64,000 nt of DNA from Sphingobacterium allocomposti. Its GTDB lineage: Bacteria; Bacteroidota; Bacteroidia; Sphingobacteriales; Sphingobacteriaceae. The DNA lies in contig NZ_VNHX01000024.1 of the NCBI RefSeq assembly GCF_008124885.1, positions 1-64,000 of the forward strand, written 5' to 3'. Within the stretch, counting starts at the first letter, position 1. Each line of letters begins with the position of its first letter. Positions 43,592-52,633 of this stretch are shown piece after piece. Made by a program: the position numbers and the translations under genes. The notes beneath the pieces were generated by a model, which had not been told where the DNA came from, did no database searches, and saw only the letters and a list, made by a program, of their open reading frames with translations.

Positions 43592-44638
43592 ATGAAAATC
43601 AGGAGGACCTTATTCGGAATAGGCTTGGCGCTTATGGCTTGCCACATGACGCAGGCACAGTCTGCCGCGAAGGATAGTCTGGCAGAGAAAATATTGATCT
43701 ACCAACTGCCGAACGGTGCCTGGCCTAAGCAATTGGCCGATAAAAGGGCGGTCAACTATAGCGTCCCCCTGACAGAGGATCTTCTGAAAAAGATAGAGCA
43801 GACGGATAACAGGTACGCCACGATAGACAATGAGGCGACAACGCGCGAAATACATGTGTTGGTAAAAGCTTTTACGGAAACGGGAAATTCAGTCTACCGT
43901 GAGGCTGCAAAAAGAGGGGTATTGTATCTTTTGGAGGCTCAGTATGACAATGGTGGTTTTCCACAATATTACCCCAACAAATCGTTGTACCGTGCAGAGA
44001 TAACCTACAATGATAACGCGATGATCAACGCGTTGGTGGTGCTGGATAAAGTTGCCTACGGAAAAGACGGGTTCGAAATCTTCGATGACAACGTGCTGCA
44101 GACGAAGGCAAAGGAGGCTGTTGCTAAGGGGGTCGGCTGTATACTCAAAACTCAGGTGAAACAGGCGGATTCGCTGAGTATTTGGGCAGCGCAATATGAC
44201 GAAAACACGTTACAGCCGGCACAGGCCCGAAAATTCGAGCCCGCGTCGCTGAGCACCGCGGAATCCGTGGGTATTGTTCGTTTTCTTATGGAGCAGCCGG
44301 CAGACCCAGCGATAGAGCGCGCTGTCGACGCCGCCGTAGCTTGGTTTAAAAGTAACGATATCGAAGGGTACCGTTTCGATAGGACTGTAGACAAAAAGAC
44401 CGGAAAGCTCGTCAGGGAGCTCGTTCCTGATTCCAGTTCGGTGGTTTGGGCGCGTTTCTACGATATCAAGAACAATAAGCCGCTTTTTGGAGACAGGGAC
44501 AACAGTGTCACATATAACTTTGACGAAATATCCGACGAACGGAAGAACGGATATGCGTGGTTCGGCAATTGGCCGCAGAAGTTACTGGACAGGGAATACC
44601 CGAAATGGAAAAAGAAGATAAAAGCAGAAGAGAAATAA
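43592..44638 (+). CDS. pelA: Pectate lyase, PL10
   Basis: 348 residues with a signal peptide (LALMACHMTQAQ). PL10 elements include AQYDNGGFPQYYP, ITYNDNAMINALVVLD and the C-terminal WARFYDIKNNKPLFGDRD with NGYAWFGNWP. It cuts de-esterified homogalacturonan by beta-elimination, giving unsaturated oligomers for GH105. The unsaturated product needs KduI/KduD-type enzymes, which are not in the window. Confidence 0.93.
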   Translation: MKIRRTLFGIGLALMACHMTQAQSAAKDSLAEKILIYQLPNGAWPKQLADKRAVNYSVPLTEDLLKKIEQTDNRYATIDNEATTREIHVLVKAFTETGNSVYREAAKRGVLYLLEAQYDNGGFPQYYPNKSLYRAEITYNDNAMINALVVLDKVAYGKDGFEIFDDNVLQTKAKEAVAKGVGCILKTQVKQADSLSIWAAQYDENTLQPAQARKFEPASLSTAESVGIVRFLMEQPADPAIERAVDAAVAWFKSNDIEGYRFDRTVDKKTGKLVRELVPDSSSVVWARFYDIKNNKPLFGDRDNSVTYNFDEISDERKNGYAWFGNWPQKLLDREYPKWKKKIKAEEK

Positions 44639-44680
44639 CGGCGTTTTACGCAGATCAGAATAATATTAAGATATAGTATA

Positions 44681-46198
44681 ATGTTGCTTTCAAAGGAAAA
44701 TTTAACAAAGCTTACCACAACCAAAGCCGAACTTCCTAGTATAAACTCTTTTGACCTACCGGAGCGGATATTGCAGTTTGGTACGGGTGTATTATTAAGA
44801 GGGCTGCCCGATTATTATGTAGACAAGGCTAATAAACGCGGCTTGTTTAATGGACGTGTGCTGGTTGTCAAGTCGACATCTTTGTCCGGTGCAGATGCTT
44901 TTTCGAGACAGGACGGGCTTTATACCGTGTGTATCAAGGGGCTCGTCAACGGAAAAGAGGTCGTGGAATATACGGTCAATAATGCCATCTCCAGAGTGCT
45001 GTCGGCGGCACACGACTGGGAGTCTATCTTGGAAGCTGCCGAAAACCCTGATCTGCAGGTGGTTTTTTCGAATACGACCGAGGTTGGGATTGTAATGAGT
45101 AATGACAGTGTATCAGACGCGCCTCCAACGTCGTTTCCGGGCAAGCTGCTCGCTTTTTTATACCGGAGGTATACGTATTTTCAGGGAGATAAAGACCGTG
45201 GTCTAGTTATTTTGCCGACGGAGCTGATATCCGATAATGCGCAAAAGCTCAAGAAAATACTGTTAAACCTCGCTGCACAGAATGAGCTGGGGAGCAGTTT
45301 TGTCGCATGGCTGGAGGAGGCGAACGATTTTTGTAACACATTGGTGGACCGCATCGTGCCGGGGCGCTTACCACAGCAGGAGCAGGAACAAACGGAAATA
45401 GAACTGGGTTTCGAAGATGAGCTGATGATCATGGCCGAGCCTTTTAGCTTATGGGCAATTGAGACCGATTCGCCGCGGGTAAAGGCAGCGTTGTCTTTCG
45501 CTCAGGTAGACGATGGCATCGTACTCGTGCCGTCCATTGATAAGTTTAAGGAAATTAAACTCCGCCTATTGAACGGAACGCACACGCTGAGCTGTGCCGC
45601 GGCCCTATGGAGCGGCTTTTCTACTGTAAAGGAAGCCATGAGCAATACGTCTTTCAACCTGTTTGTCAAGGGGCTTATGCAAAAGGAAATCGGGAAGGCG
45701 ATATTAGATCAGTACATCGAACAGGAGGATGTCGACCGGTTTTCCAACAGTGTAATAGACCGCTTTAGCAATCCTTTTTTGGACCATCGTTGGGAAAATA
45801 TAGCACTCAATTATACGTCGAAAATGAATATGCGGAATGTGGCGCTAATTGATAAGTGGTACAAAAAACACGTTTTTCCTCCACTGCATATCGCATTAGG
45901 GTTCGCTGCCTATCTAAAGTTCATGAATACGAGACGCGTCGAAGAGAAATATGTACAGGACGTAAATGGCCGTACAGTGGTGCTACAGGATGAATTTGCC
46001 CCCTTGCTCTTCGATTGTTGGAAGGACGAAAAGACGGTGGTGAGCCGCGTGCTAAGCGACGACAGCCTCTGGGGCACAAATTTGGCGGCTTATCCCCAAT
46101 TTATGGAGACCGTACAGCGGTTTCTCGACGAGATTGAAACAATAGGAGTATTAAAGTCTATCGAAAAGTTAAACATAGAATGGCAAGTAGCATATTAA
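44681..46198 (+). CDS. uxaB: Tagaturonate reductase
   Basis: 505 residues, cytoplasmic, of the polyol-specific long-chain dehydrogenase family. It reduces D-tagaturonate to D-altronate with NADH. The Rossmann start ILQFGTGVLLRGLPDYYVD and the later KIKLRLLNGTHTLSCAAALW-type block (EIKLRLLNGTHTLSC) carry the catalytic Lys region. The last 19 bases overlap uxaA, so it opens the galacturonate operon. Confidence 0.93.
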   Translation: MLLSKENLTKLTTTKAELPSINSFDLPERILQFGTGVLLRGLPDYYVDKANKRGLFNGRVLVVKSTSLSGADAFSRQDGLYTVCIKGLVNGKEVVEYTVNNAISRVLSAAHDWESILEAAENPDLQVVFSNTTEVGIVMSNDSVSDAPPTSFPGKLLAFLYRRYTYFQGDKDRGLVILPTELISDNAQKLKKILLNLAAQNELGSSFVAWLEEANDFCNTLVDRIVPGRLPQQEQEQTEIELGFEDELMIMAEPFSLWAIETDSPRVKAALSFAQVDDGIVLVPSIDKFKEIKLRLLNGTHTLSCAAALWSGFSTVKEAMSNTSFNLFVKGLMQKEIGKAILDQYIEQEDVDRFSNSVIDRFSNPFLDHRWENIALNYTSKMNMRNVALIDKWYKKHVFPPLHIALGFAAYLKFMNTRRVEEKYVQDVNGRTVVLQDEFAPLLFDCWKDEKTVVSRVLSDDSLWGTNLAAYPQFMETVQRFLDEIETIGVLKSIEKLNIEWQVAY

Positions 46199-47826
46199 AG
46201 ATACATCCGAAAGACAATGTGTTAGTGGCATTAAAAGATCTGTCCAAGGACGAAGATGTGGAGTTCGAAGGTGTTGTCTACCGTCTGCAGGAAGACATTC
46301 CCGCCAAGCACAAGTTCTTTATGCAGGACATGCAGGAAGGCGACGAGATCTACATGTACGGCGTTCTCGTGGGGAAGACGCAGTATTTTGTTCCCCGCGG
46401 TGGTATCATGAATACCGATAACACGAAGCACGCGGCAGACCCTTACACATTCAGACCGTATAACTACCAATGGGAGGCACCCGACGTATCCCGTTTTCAG
46501 GGGCGCACGTTTAACGGATACCTGCGTAAGGACGGTCGGGTGGGAACAGCAAATTACTGGCTGTTTATCCCCACGGTGTTTTGCGAGAACCGAAATCTCG
46601 ATGTCATTAAAGAAGCGTTATATAATGAACTGGGGTATTCCGTAACAGGAAAGTACAGGGCGTTTACGCGCGAGCTTTTAGCGGCTTATGAGGCCGGACA
46701 GGACCTGACTTCCCTTTCGCTGGAACAGCTGGCGACGGCAGTTCATCGGAAGGACCGCGTATTTAAGAATGTCGACGGTATCAAGTTTCTCAATCATCAG
46801 GGCGGCTGCGGCGGGATACGCCAGGATGCTGCGGTATTGGGAAAGCTGCTAGCGGCATATGCCGATCATCCAAATGTGGCGGGAGTTACGGTGCTTAGTT
46901 TAGGATGTCAAAATCTTCAGCTGACGGACCTCATGCAGGATATTAAGAGCCGAAACCCACAGTTTGACAAACCGCTATTTGTATTTGAGCAACAGCAATC
47001 GAAGAGTGAGGAGCAGTTGATTAAAGAGGCAATTCAGAAAACGTTCTTAGGGCTTATAGAAATTAACAAGTTTGAACGCCAGCCGGTGCCGTTGAGTAAA
47101 TTGACGCTGGGCGTAAAATGTGGCGGTAGCGACGGCTTCAGCGGCATATCTGCCAATCCGGCGGTGGGCTATACGTCGGATCTGCTGGTTGCGCTTGGTG
47201 GCAAAGTGCTGCTTGCGGAATTCCCTGAACTTTGCGGAGCAGAGCAAAATCTGATCGATCGCACCATAGATCCGGCGGCAGCGCACAAGTTCATCAACCT
47301 CATGACGGCGTATAGCCGGGCGGCGGAACAGGTCGGATCCGGATTTCATATGAACCCCTCTCCCGGCAACATCAGGGACGGATTAATAACAGATGCGATA
47401 AAAAGTACAGGGGCAGCAAAGAAAGGGGGCACGTCGCCGGTAGTCGATGTGCTAGACTATACAGAAGAGGCTACGAAACCGGGGTTAAATCTCGTGTGCA
47501 CTCCGGGCAATGACGTAGAAGCGACCACCGGAAAAACGGCTTCGGGAGCCACACTTATCCTTTTCACCACCGGACTGGGAACGCCGACAGGTAACCCGAT
47601 ATGTCCCGTAATCAAAGTCGCGACCAATAATGCATTAGCAAAGCGGATGGCTGATATCATTGATATCAACACCGGCCCCATTATCGATGGAGAAAAGACG
47701 ATACAGGAGATGGGCAAAGATATTTTAGAATATTGTATTAAAGCGGCAAGCGGAGAGATTATTCCCAAAGCCGTACAGTTAAATCAGGATGACTTTATTC
47801 CGTGGAAACGCGGAGTAAGTTTATAA
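46180..47826 (+). CDS. uxaA: Altronate dehydratase
   Basis: 548 residues. An N-terminal SAF domain (KDNVLVALKDLSKDEDVEF) is followed by the dehydratase part with the Cys-containing segments HQGGCGGIRQD, LSLGCQNLQ, LGVKCGGSDGFSGI and ELCGAEQ. It converts D-altronate to 2-keto-3-deoxygluconate. It overlaps uxaB by 19 bases and is followed by uxaC. Confidence 0.95.
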   Translation: MASSILKIHPKDNVLVALKDLSKDEDVEFEGVVYRLQEDIPAKHKFFMQDMQEGDEIYMYGVLVGKTQYFVPRGGIMNTDNTKHAADPYTFRPYNYQWEAPDVSRFQGRTFNGYLRKDGRVGTANYWLFIPTVFCENRNLDVIKEALYNELGYSVTGKYRAFTRELLAAYEAGQDLTSLSLEQLATAVHRKDRVFKNVDGIKFLNHQGGCGGIRQDAAVLGKLLAAYADHPNVAGVTVLSLGCQNLQLTDLMQDIKSRNPQFDKPLFVFEQQQSKSEEQLIKEAIQKTFLGLIEINKFERQPVPLSKLTLGVKCGGSDGFSGISANPAVGYTSDLLVALGGKVLLAEFPELCGAEQNLIDRTIDPAAAHKFINLMTAYSRAAEQVGSGFHMNPSPGNIRDGLITDAIKSTGAAKKGGTSPVVDVLDYTEEATKPGLNLVCTPGNDVEATTGKTASGATLILFTTGLGTPTGNPICPVIKVATNNALAKRMADIIDINTGPIIDGEKTIQEMGKDILEYCIKAASGEIIPKAVQLNQDDFIPWKRGVSL

Positions 47827-47837
47827 CGAACAAAACT

Positions 47838-49238
47838 ATGAAAGCATTTTTAGACGAAAACTTCTTATTGCAGAGTAAAACAGCACAAGAGCTTTACCAT
47901 CAATTTTCGAAAAAGCTGCCTATCATTGATTATCATAATCATTTGATTCCCGAGCAGATTGCTAATGACACACGCTTCGACAACATCAGTCAGGTCTGGC
48001 TAAATGGCGACCATTATAAGTGGCGGGCAATGCGCACGAATGGGGTTAATGAGAAATACATTACAGGCGATGCTTCAGATAAGGATAAGTTCTTAAAATG
48101 GGCGGAAACCGTTCCCTATACCATGCGTAATCCGCTGTACCATTGGACACACCTTGAGCTGCAACGTTATTTCGGGATTACAGAACTGCTTTCTCCGAAA
48201 ACAGCCGAAAAGATATACGAAGAGACAGCTGAGAAGCTTGCCCAGCCTCAGTATTCTGTGCGCGGCTTATTGAAAATGATGAATGTGGAGGTGGTATGTA
48301 CGACTGATGATCCGATAGATTCGTTGAACTTCCATCAGCAATTCGCGAAAGAGAATGAAAGCTTTAAGATGTTGCCGGCATTCCGCCCTGATAAGGCGAT
48401 GAACACCGATGATATACAGGCACTCAATGCCTATATAGACGAGGTAGAAAGGGTGACGAACACTTCTATTAGCAGCTATAATGCTTATCTGGATGCGTTG
48501 AAATCGCGCCACGACTTTTTCGCCCAAAACGGATGCTCCGTCTCTGACCACGGCCTGGAACAGATATACGCCGAAGACTATACCGATCAAGAAATATCGT
48601 CGATCTTCGAGAAAATCAGAATGAAACAATCGCTTTCTGCTATTGAGCAGGCGAAGTTTAAATCTGCGATGTTGGTGCAATTTGCGGAGTGGGATCATGA
48701 AAAAGGATGGGTACAACAATATCACTTGGGAGCTCTGCGTAATAACAACACACGTATGCTGCGCGTAAATGGACCAGATACTGGCTGGGATTCTATCGGC
48801 GACTTCAGCCAGGCGCGTGCGCTCTCCAAGTTCCTAAACAGACTGGATAACCAAGACCGTCTGACAAAAACCATACTTTATAACTTGAATCCGGCGGACA
48901 ACGAACTGATGGCCACCATGGTCGGCAACTTCAATGATGGTTCGATTAAAGGGAAGATTCAATTTGGATCCGCCTGGTGGTTTCTGGATCAGAAGGACGG
49001 AATGACGAAACAGATTAATGCACTTTCCAACATGGGGCTTCTGAGCCGTTTGGTCGGTATGCTGACAGACTCACGTAGCTTCCTTTCCTTCCCTAGGCAC
49101 GAGTATTTTAGACGGCTGATCTGCGACATTTTCGGTCAGGACGTCGAGAACGGAGAATTGCCTAACGACCTTGAGTGGATAGGAAAGTTGGTCAGCGACA
49201 TTAGTTACAACAACGCGAAAGAATATTTTAACTTTTAG
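47838..49238 (+). CDS. uxaC: Uronate isomerase
   Basis: 466 residues from ATG 47838, the natural family start (MKAFLDENFLL); an in-frame Met 12 codons earlier is probably not used. It is an amidohydrolase-fold enzyme with IIDYHNHLIPEQIAND as the His-containing metal site. It isomerises D-galacturonate to D-tagaturonate and D-glucuronate to D-fructuronate. It follows uxaA with 11 bases between. Confidence 0.95.
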   Translation: MKAFLDENFLLQSKTAQELYHQFSKKLPIIDYHNHLIPEQIANDTRFDNISQVWLNGDHYKWRAMRTNGVNEKYITGDASDKDKFLKWAETVPYTMRNPLYHWTHLELQRYFGITELLSPKTAEKIYEETAEKLAQPQYSVRGLLKMMNVEVVCTTDDPIDSLNFHQQFAKENESFKMLPAFRPDKAMNTDDIQALNAYIDEVERVTNTSISSYNAYLDALKSRHDFFAQNGCSVSDHGLEQIYAEDYTDQEISSIFEKIRMKQSLSAIEQAKFKSAMLVQFAEWDHEKGWVQQYHLGALRNNNTRMLRVNGPDTGWDSIGDFSQARALSKFLNRLDNQDRLTKTILYNLNPADNELMATMVGNFNDGSIKGKIQFGSAWWFLDQKDGMTKQINALSNMGLLSRLVGMLTDSRSFLSFPRHEYFRRLICDIFGQDVENGELPNDLEWIGKLVSDISYNNAKEYFNF

Positions 49239-49244
49239 AGTAAT

Positions 49245-50279
49245 ATGGGCAGAGGAAAAGTGCTCAGCTTTGGGGAGATTTTACTTCGTATCTGCCCCGA
49301 TCTGAGTTTGGATTGGGTAAGCAGCGGACACCTTCCCTTTTATATCGGAGGTGCTGAATTGAATGTCGCGACAGCGCTCTCGCGCTGGCAGGTGCCGTCG
49401 TCATATGTCTCTGCGATGCCGAAAAACGCCATTACCGACGATATCGCGAATCATCTCGTCCGGAAGGGGATCGAACTATCTTCCATGAATTGGTCGGGAG
49501 ATAGACTGGGAATTTATTATTTACCCAAAGGGAAAGATGTAAAGCATGCGGGGGTCGTTTACGACAGGAGCGGCTCTTCATTTTCTCAGTTAAAACGTGG
49601 TGATATCAATTGGGACGCCGTATTCGAAGGGGCGGACTGGTTTCATTTCTCGGCTATCTGCCCCGCCATTAACCAAGAGATCGCAGATATATGCCTAGAC
49701 GCCGTGAAGATTGCAAAAAGCAAGGGGATTTTTGTTTCCTTAGATCTAAACTATAGGGCGAAACTTTGGAAATATGGAAAAAAGCCGCTCGATGTAATGC
49801 CCGATATCGCATCGTATTGTGATCTGATCATGGGCAATATATGGGCTGCTCAACAGATGTTGGGTACTGGTCTTGCAGACATTTTTCAGGAAGTGAAAGC
49901 AGACTATCCAAAAGAGCTGCTTTTGGAACAGGCTAAGCAGACGAGCGAGGAGATCATCCGTAGGCATCCGCAATGCCGATTCGTGGCCAATACTTTTCGT
50001 TTTGATTATAAAGAAACCGGCATAAAATATTTTACGTCCCTGTATCTACAGGATGGACTTTTGGTTTCAAATGAGTATCTTTCCGAAAAGATTGTGGATA
50101 AAGTCGGTAGCGGAGACTGTTTTATGGCAGGACTGATATACGGATTTTATCAACAGCATGATGCCAGTTATACACTCGAGTTTGCTACCGCCGCCGCCTA
50201 CGATAAGCTATTTATTCCCAGCGACGCGACGACGAGTTCGGTGGCAGATATTGAACAACGAATAAAGAACAATGAGTAA
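49245..50279 (+). CDS. kdgK: 2-keto-3-deoxygluconate kinase (PfkB family)
   Basis: 344 residues of the ribokinase/PfkB family. It phosphorylates KDG to KDPG. Landmarks are VLSFGEILLRICPD, YIGGAELNVATALSRW and the C-terminal signature VGSGDCFMAGLIYGFY with the catalytic Asp; Ser replaces the usual Ala in GAGD. It lies six bases after uxaC and overlaps kdgA by 8 bases. Confidence 0.92.
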   Translation: MGRGKVLSFGEILLRICPDLSLDWVSSGHLPFYIGGAELNVATALSRWQVPSSYVSAMPKNAITDDIANHLVRKGIELSSMNWSGDRLGIYYLPKGKDVKHAGVVYDRSGSSFSQLKRGDINWDAVFEGADWFHFSAICPAINQEIADICLDAVKIAKSKGIFVSLDLNYRAKLWKYGKKPLDVMPDIASYCDLIMGNIWAAQQMLGTGLADIFQEVKADYPKELLLEQAKQTSEEIIRRHPQCRFVANTFRFDYKETGIKYFTSLYLQDGLLVSNEYLSEKIVDKVGSGDCFMAGLIYGFYQQHDASYTLEFATAAAYDKLFIPSDATTSSVADIEQRIKNNE

Positions 50280-50925
50280 AAGAAAAGAGGTCTTAGACGC
50301 TATTTTGGTTCAGGGGATGTTACCCTTGTTTTTTCATGGTAATGCACAGGAAAGTGTAGCTATTGTAGAAACACTTTACGAAAGCGGGATACGTGTTTTT
50401 GAGTTTACGAACAGGGGCACAGAGGCGCAAGAGGTTTTTAAAGCTTTAGTGCACGCACGCAATGAGCGTATGCCGGGACTTTATCTGGGAATAGGGACTA
50501 TAAAAAGCACAGCCGATGCTGAAGCATTTATCGATTTGGGAGCCGACTTCATTGTAGCGCCTATTGTTGTGCCCGAGGTAGGCGCCCACGTACATAACAG
50601 GGATATGCTTTGGGTACCGGGATGTATGACCCCGACCGAGATCGCCCTCGCCCAGGAGGCGGAAGCATCATTAATCAAACTGTTTCCCGCCAACATTCTA
50701 GGCCCTGGTTTCCTGACGGCGATCCGTGAGCTGTTCAAAGGGCAGCTGTTTATGCCGACAGGGGGAGTCGATCTCGAGATTGGAAACCTAACTTCATGGT
50801 TCAAAGCTGGCGTTTGCGCCGTGGGCATGGGAAGTAAGTTGATAGATCCGGTAAATGTCGAAGGACTGGCCGAAAAAACACAGAAGGCTTTGCAGCTGGT
50901 GGAACAGGCGAGAAATGCCAAATAA
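50272..50925 (+). CDS. kdgA: KDPG aldolase
   Basis: 217 residues, (beta/alpha)8 barrel. It splits KDPG into pyruvate and glyceraldehyde-3-phosphate. The Schiff-base Lys lies in SLIKLFPANILGPGF, and IRVFEFTNRG and YLGIGTIKS supply the other active-site segments. It ends the chain of galacturonate enzymes and is followed by the transporter gene. Confidence 0.93.
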   Translation: MSKRKEVLDAILVQGMLPLFFHGNAQESVAIVETLYESGIRVFEFTNRGTEAQEVFKALVHARNERMPGLYLGIGTIKSTADAEAFIDLGADFIVAPIVVPEVGAHVHNRDMLWVPGCMTPTEIALAQEAEASLIKLFPANILGPGFLTAIRELFKGQLFMPTGGVDLEIGNLTSWFKAGVCAVGMGSKLIDPVNVEGLAEKTQKALQLVEQARNAK

Positions 50926-50995
50926 GCGCGACATGCTGTTTATAGCGTAACACAACCTAAGAATAAAATAATTTTAACCTTTTTAAGCTACACCA

Positions 50996-52444
50996 ATGAA
51001 TAACGATAAGAAAGGCAATTACAGATGGACCATTTGTGCCCTCCTATTTTTTGCAACGACAATTAATTACCTGGATAGACAGGTTCTTTCCCTAACTTGG
51101 AAAGACTTTATCAGCCCCGAATTTCATTGGACCAACAGTGATTATGGTCTGATAACCGCCTTGTTTTCTATCTTTTACGCGGTAAGTATGTTATTCGCCG
51201 GCCCATTTGTCGATTGGCTGGACACCAAGAAAGGGTTTTTATGGGCTATAGGAATATGGTCTGTGGGAGCGGTGTTGCATGCGTTTTGCGGAATTGCAAC
51301 CTCGGGCATCGTAGCCGGACAGTGGCTCGTCGGATTCGAAGGGGCGAAGGATGCTATCGCACAGGTTAATGATGTGGCCCGGGTAATCAACGTCAGTGTA
51401 ACGCTCTTTATTTTTGCCCGGTTCGTCCTGGCAGTGGGAGAAGCAGGAAACTTTCCGGCCGCAATAAAAGCTACAGCAGAATATTTCCCTAAAAAAGATA
51501 GAGCCTTGTCAACCAGTATCTTTAATGCTGGAGCGACGGTGGGAGCGCTGGCTGCCCCCCTGACGATTCCGGTGATTGCAGCATATTGGGGGTGGGAAAT
51601 GTCGTTCATTATCATCGGTGCGCTGGGCTTTGTATGGATGGGATTCTGGATCTTTATGTATAAAAAACCTCACGAGCACCCTAAGGTGAACGAAGCCGAA
51701 TTGCGCTATATCTTGCAGGATGGCGACCATGAGGAGGAAACAACGCCGGAGGTTTCGGTGCCTGTGGTTAGGAAGAAAATGTCTCTCTCAAAATGCTTAA
51801 GATACAAACAGACGTGGGCATTTGCCTTTGGAAAGTTTATGACTGACGGTGTATGGTGGTTCTTCTTGTTCTGGATGCCAGCTTATTTATCCGCGGTATA
51901 CGATATCAAATCGTCCGATACCGAGGGCCAGCTAGCCATCTTTGTGCTCTACCTAATTACGCTTTTGTCTATTATCGGTGGCTGGTTGCCAACCTACTTC
52001 GTCGATAAAAAGGGGCTAAATCCATATGAAGGACGGATGAAGGCGATGCTGATATTTGCCTTTATTCCGCTTGTGGTATTGTTCGCTCAGCCTCTTGGAT
52101 ACTTCTCGTACTGGGTGCCGGTATTGCTTATTGGCCTAGCGGGTGCAGCCCATCAGTCGTGGTCCGCAAACATTTTCTCTACCGTTGGCGATATGTTTCC
52201 TAAACGGGCGATTGCGACTGTCACAGGAATCGGCGGGTTGGCCGGCGGACTTGGATCTACGTTTATCAATTTTTTCTCCGGAAAGCTCTTTGACCATGCC
52301 AAGCAAACACAGATGACGTTCATGGGCTTTCAAGGAGAAGAGGCCGGATATTTTATTGTTTTCTCGTTCTGTGCGGTAGCGTATCTTATCGCTTGGACGG
52401 TCATGAAAACGCTCGTACCCCGCATGGAGCTGGTCAGAGAATAA
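50996..52444 (+). CDS. exuT: MFS hexuronate transporter (ExuT-like)
   Basis: 482 residues with about 12 transmembrane segments. The N-terminus YRWTICALLFFATTINYLDRQ and RFVLAVGEAGNFPAAIKA are typical of the anion:cation symporter (ACS) family that includes ExuT. It probably imports galacturonate released in the periplasm. It follows kdgA by 70 bases. A MITE-like repeat separates it from the gapN-like gene. Confidence 0.88.
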   Translation: MNNDKKGNYRWTICALLFFATTINYLDRQVLSLTWKDFISPEFHWTNSDYGLITALFSIFYAVSMLFAGPFVDWLDTKKGFLWAIGIWSVGAVLHAFCGIATSGIVAGQWLVGFEGAKDAIAQVNDVARVINVSVTLFIFARFVLAVGEAGNFPAAIKATAEYFPKKDRALSTSIFNAGATVGALAAPLTIPVIAAYWGWEMSFIIIGALGFVWMGFWIFMYKKPHEHPKVNEAELRYILQDGDHEEETTPEVSVPVVRKKMSLSKCLRYKQTWAFAFGKFMTDGVWWFFLFWMPAYLSAVYDIKSSDTEGQLAIFVLYLITLLSIIGGWLPTYFVDKKGLNPYEGRMKAMLIFAFIPLVVLFAQPLGYFSYWVPVLLIGLAGAAHQSWSANIFSTVGDMFPKRAIATVTGIGGLAGGLGSTFINFFSGKLFDHAKQTQMTFMGFQGEEAGYFIVFSFCAVAYLIAWTVMKTLVPRMELVRE

Positions 52445-52455
52445 GAATATATCGC

Positions 52456-52602
52456 TAAGAGCCTGTCTGGATTTGCGGGGATTTTATATAAGCATATTGG
52501 GCTGGTGACGGATTTTCCCGATTTGCGCGAGGCAAAATCGACGAGATTTGATGAACCGCCCGGATTGGGCAATAACAAACCGCGAACTTAGGCAGGCTCT
52601 TA
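52456..52602. mobile_element. MITE-like element with 23-bp terminal inverted repeats
   Basis: About 147 bases. The ends begin TAAGAGCCTG and end CAGGCTCTTA and match over 18 of 23 positions as inverted repeats. There is no coding frame inside. A target duplication is not clear. It lies between exuT and the gapN-like gene and could be a non-autonomous insertion sequence remnant. Confidence 0.6.
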
Positions 52603-52633
52603 ATTTAATACAACCTAAATAACAGTTTTAACA

